Shown here piece by piece: positions 60,353 through 64,000 of a stretch of 64,000 bases of DNA (position 1 is its first letter; the number at the start of each line of letters is the position of its first letter). Under the pieces are notes generated by a model. That model ran no database searches. It was not told the origin of the DNA and saw only the letters and a program-made list of their open reading frames with translations. The DNA is from Apostichopus japonicus (lineage: Eukaryota > Echinodermata > Holothuroidea > Aspidochirotida > Stichopodidae), in assembly GCF_037975245.1 (NCBI RefSeq), contig NC_092562.1:26151054-26215053 (forward strand), read 5' to 3'. Position numbers and translations under genes: made by a program.

Positions 60353-61530
60353 AAGAAGAAATTAAACAGGGTTAGTGTGTAATATGTTTAAAAAAAAATA
60401 TTTGCAAGGGATATTAGTACATAACTATGCCGTTGTTATGTTAAGCATTGGTATGGCCGAATAAAGTTAATACCATTTTTAAAAGCAACGAAACCTGTCA
60501 TTTAGGCGTACATGTGGTCGAGCTTCATTTGGTCGGTTTCGGGCAATTGGTAAAATAATTTAGATTAAGCAAAAATCTGTAAATTGGATACCTAGCCGAC
60601 GTGAAGTTACAAACCACACGGGATCCCCACCCCACCCCCTCCTACCCCCACTCCCCGCTCCCCCTGCTTTTGTGAAGCTGCTTAACGTCGTAACGCAATT
60701 GCCCTCCAGATCGAAATATAGGGATCGATATAGCAAATGCAAAGGAGAGAAATGAGTGATAATGCCACCAGTCCCATCTCCAAGATAGAGAAAGTGACAA
60801 TAAGTCATATGTCATAGTTGTTGGCTTCTTATAAATTTGATATAACTAATAAAATGTTGAAAAATTATTATACTTTGATAAGAGAATGTATTATCCTTTA
60901 CGCAATATTTTTGAAGGCACCCCACCATATATTCCCGGGACCCAATTTGACCCCGATTCCCGGGGACGTTAACCCCGCTATCATCTCCTTATCAGGCCTG
61001 CTCACCTCATGAGATTCTGTTTAACGATGGTCTTGTCTGAGATCTCATGACTTTCTCTAATCGTTTTATGGCTTTCGTCTATACCATGGTTTCAAAACTT
61101 CCGTCAACACTTCCCTCAGTATACCCTTCCATACATTGATTTTTACCTTTTTTTCATACATAGAGAAAGACATTAACAAAAAATCTTTTCCCGCATTGTC
61201 TTCTTCTTCTTCTTCACCTGCCCTTGACGAGGTATCCACTCAAAATTAATGAATGTATTCCTCCCTCAACAGTCATCAGTTATTTGCTCCCAAGTTTACA
61301 TGTTAACATTTTGATACATAAGTTCTCATAAGTATGCTCTTTTGGCTGTTCCGAACGGGCCAAGTTATTTAGAGACAGAGAGGAGACCAGAAGTGTTCAA
61401 TTAGACAAATTAATTTCTTAGCGAAGAGGAAATGCTCAGCAAAGTGGCTGTTGAAGGCTGAACATGACTGACCATTATTGGACTTTCTAGCATCTTCTAG
61501 CAGATCTCTATATAACTCAAGGGCATCGTG
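60353..61530. other. probable upstream intron of the sulfotransferase-like gene
   Basis: No P-loop-bearing exon was recognised on the minus strand. There is a C-rich tract near 60620 and no other structure. Confidence 0.4.
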
Positions 61531-61672
61531 CTTGCTAACCTCGCAATTGTTCATATCGTCCCTGTTTCTAAAGATGGGGATTCAGAAATATTTTCCAATT
61601 ACAGAGCAATATCTTTCCTCCTCTTTCCCACAAAGGTATCTTAACAAAATATATTGTTTCATGTGGGCGTGA
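61531..61672 (+). mobile_element. non-LTR reverse transcriptase fragment
   Basis: Reads LANLAIVHIVPVSKDGDSEI and FSNYRAISFL, the conserved RT block (usual form P-V-F-K-x-G-D followed by NYRPIS), then a stop and a frameshift to LNKIYCFMWA. It is a short relic. Confidence 0.75.
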
Positions 61673-62999
61673 ACAGGAATGCAAAGCTGGGGTGGCGTGG
61701 GTGGGGGAGGGGATGGGGGTGGAGACGTTCTTAAATTCCCTACTGATTTAGGTAGGGCTGCACACATATATTGCAAGGCCAGAGGCGAATGAACGACTTT
61801 AAAGAAAGGCAAAGGGATCAGGTATCACTGGGGTGGATAAAACCGCTACCCTAATTAAGGGAGGGTCTGGGGGTTTTCCGGCCAGTTATTTTTAAAAATG
61901 TCGAAAAATGCTGCAACAAGCCCCACGACTCGGAGCCAATTCCCCACGACTGACGATGAAAGGGGGAGTGGGGTGAGGGATGCCCGACGCATGTCATGTT
62001 TTTCTAACAGTTTGCCAGCTTTCGATAATTCTTTATATACGCATACAACTATTTGCTCTTGCACCGATCCTTCTACTGTTATCTGTATAGTTCCAAAAAA
62101 GAGCTTAAATGGGCTACTCTGCGATATCAAATTAAAATTCACTCTGAATATTGCAAAAATTCTTATATCAACGGTCATCACCGGTATACTTTCTGGGTAC
62201 AGATGGGTTTGCAATTGGAAAAGAACAGATAGGTTTGATGAATCTTTGCTAATTTTTTATATTTTTTATTCAAAACATCACCCAGCAACCTCTTTTACTG
62301 ACTATTCCTTATTTACCAACAAAATCTCAAAAGGAAGTATTATTCTTAATACTGATCCACTGGGGAGGGTGTGTAACAGTAAAGGTTAACACCCCTCCCC
62401 TATTCAATCTCACTTAAACCAAAACTCCAACATAAATAAACAAACAATGGTTCCGTAGTTATTAGCAGTCTTGCGTTCAGACCTAATTTTAGACCTCATT
62501 GATATAGTCTAAATATATCTCAGAATGCACCATTTTACGTCTAGAATATGCATTTCTCTGTGGAGGATACCAGGAGTACACCTTCACGGTTCCAAGACCA
62601 CACCCCTCCGTTTTAAAAATCATGGATCCACTCGATCCTGGTATAAGTTAACTGAAAATGCTCTCAATCTATAATTCTGTGATTATTTCCCACCAAGTTT
62701 GTGAGCCTTAATATTGTTTGAGCGAACGATATATCCATCACTTGTCTATATTTTCCTCGAAAACATTTACTTCTCTGACAGTATATATTGGCTACCCAAT
62801 CTTACCCACTTTAAAATTTATCTCCTGTTTTTCCTTAAGTCATTTATTTTTACTGTCATTCTGAATGAATTCACGAGTGGTAATCTGGCAAATTTGTTAG
62901 TATAACAAAACAATTGACATGTGATACTGTTTAGGTCAAAATGTCATTGTTGTAGAAATTTGAAAAAACTTTCAGCAAATGCTTTTTTTGTTAATAAAT
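61673..62999. other. no gene seen
   Basis: A 163-codon ORF at 61898-62389 shows no recognisable domain, no splice context and no homology I can name. Low support. Confidence 0.4.
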
Positions 63000-63310
63000 T
63001 GTCAAGTCGACTTAGAGTTACAAAGCTACTCGACAACTTGACGATATTAGTCAAGACTGTTAGGTGTAACTTGACAACTCGACTTATTTTTGACGTGCTG
63101 CTTTCGAGTTAAAATCGGTGAGTATGACAACTCGACAATTTGACAAGTTTGGTCAGCATTCGCTTTACCATAACTTCTCAACTCACTAAATATCACATTG
63201 TTTTGACTTTTTGTCTCGCTTTACAGTGCGAGACAGAATCAACTCGGCAAAAATTGGCAAATTTTGGTATAAGGTAGCTTGTAAAATTTCATAATGTCGA
63301 CAATTTAACA
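62995..63310. repeat. cluster of AACTCGACA/TTGTCAAGTCGA words
   Basis: At least seven imperfect, mixed-orientation copies of a ~12-bp word such as TTGTCAAGTCGA, ACTCGACAACTTGACG, ACTTGACAACTCGAC and ACAACTCGACAATTTGAC within about 160 bp, with a further GTCGACAATTTAAC at 63297. Confidence 0.65.
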
Positions 63311-64000
63311 AAATGATACAAATTTGTCATGGTGCTGTTGTGTAAGTCATTCTGCAACAGTTAAGTCTATATGTCTCGTCTGCCCTTTTCAGGACTACCG
63401 TAGTTTGACCAAACCAGTAGAAACAACATATCATATGCTTTGTTTATCAACAGTTATTTGAATATGTTCATAGGTCGAGTCACTTATGACCTCTGTGATA
63501 TAACATATACAACTTAACAGTGATGTTCACCTCCATTATTAATATTTTACCCTATAAGTTGACCTGGACCTAATATTATTTTAGTATTTGAAGTTTACCT
63601 TATGATGCCTTTTCGAACTTTGATTTGCTTATTCTACAGATTTTGCATTCCACCTGTTTCTTATGGGAATTCACGTCACCAAAAATGATACACAACCAAA
63701 AATCTTCGTGAAATTTTCTTATAAATCTCCCCAATACTTTATATCTATTCTAGGCTATAATTTAATCCATCTCCACATTTAAAATTATTTATCATATATA
63801 TTAGTGTATACTTTGGATGGTTAGAATTGATTGGTGGTTGTAAAAATTAGGTTCTTTATTGAGTATGCATTGATATATAGTATCGGATTTAAGTTGCAAA
63901 TACGTTGCGTTACGCATGAACCAGACCCGATCTCATGGGACAAAACCGAATCGGCAACAAATAATGTCATACCGGTATATCGGAGAACAAGCGCAGGGTC

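Noticed and set aside
61369-61554. Minus-strand ORF starting NNCEVSKHDALELYRDLLED as a protein
   Set aside because: Partly antisense to the reverse transcriptase relic at 61531; no independent support.
61898-62389. 163-aa ORF
   Set aside because: No domain, splice signals or recognisable similarity; length is possible by chance in 64 kb.

Overview
This is a eukaryotic, intron-rich, repeat-dense window, most likely from a marine invertebrate deuterostome. An echinoderm is my best guess, from the frequent GGCCTA and TACTGTA words, the abundant short TIR transposons and the sequence level of the conserved proteins; the species is not established. There are no operons or prokaryotic signals. Nearly all long ORFs are chance or low-complexity; the real genes are visible only as short spliced exons.

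Four genes can be assembled from exons whose phases agree. (1) BABAM1/MERIT40, plus strand, 1074-7536, last four exons only, 5' half off the left edge. (2) A complete stand-alone SCP2-domain protein, minus strand, five coding exons between 24278 and 12579, 153 residues, ending in a peroxisomal AKL tail. (3) RMI2, plus strand, two exons, 32550-37670, complete. (4) The last two exons of a sulfotransferase-like P-loop protein, minus strand, 60342-59161, 5' part not found. BABAM1 and SCP2 converge, SCP2 and RMI2 are divergent (head to head across about 8.3 kb), and RMI2 and the sulfotransferase converge across about 21 kb. BABAM1 (BRCA1-A/BRISC complexes) and RMI2 (BLM-TOP3A-RMI complex) are both genome-stability factors, but nothing here shows that their proximity is functional.

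The introns and intergenic DNA hold many mobile elements with visible boundaries. These are an RTE-type LINE fragment with a 13-bp target duplication, a CR1-like reverse transcriptase tail, hAT-type elements with perfect 8-bp duplications (10.8, 25.5, 35.0 and 39.2 kb), a second group with 5-bp duplications (3.6 and 12.9 kb), a foldback MITE at 11.3 kb, and tRNA-derived SINEs (19.8, 36.0 and 51.3 kb). Tandem arrays lie at 15.8, 22.2, 28.5, 47.9 and 50.1 kb.

The most unusual region is 43.76-56.58 kb. It is flanked by near-perfect inverted termini backed by matching, oppositely oriented arrays of TTTACG-rich degenerate repeats, and may be one very large foldback-like transposon of about 12.8 kb. 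It carries nested repeats and a decayed coiled-coil/acidic-motif ORF.
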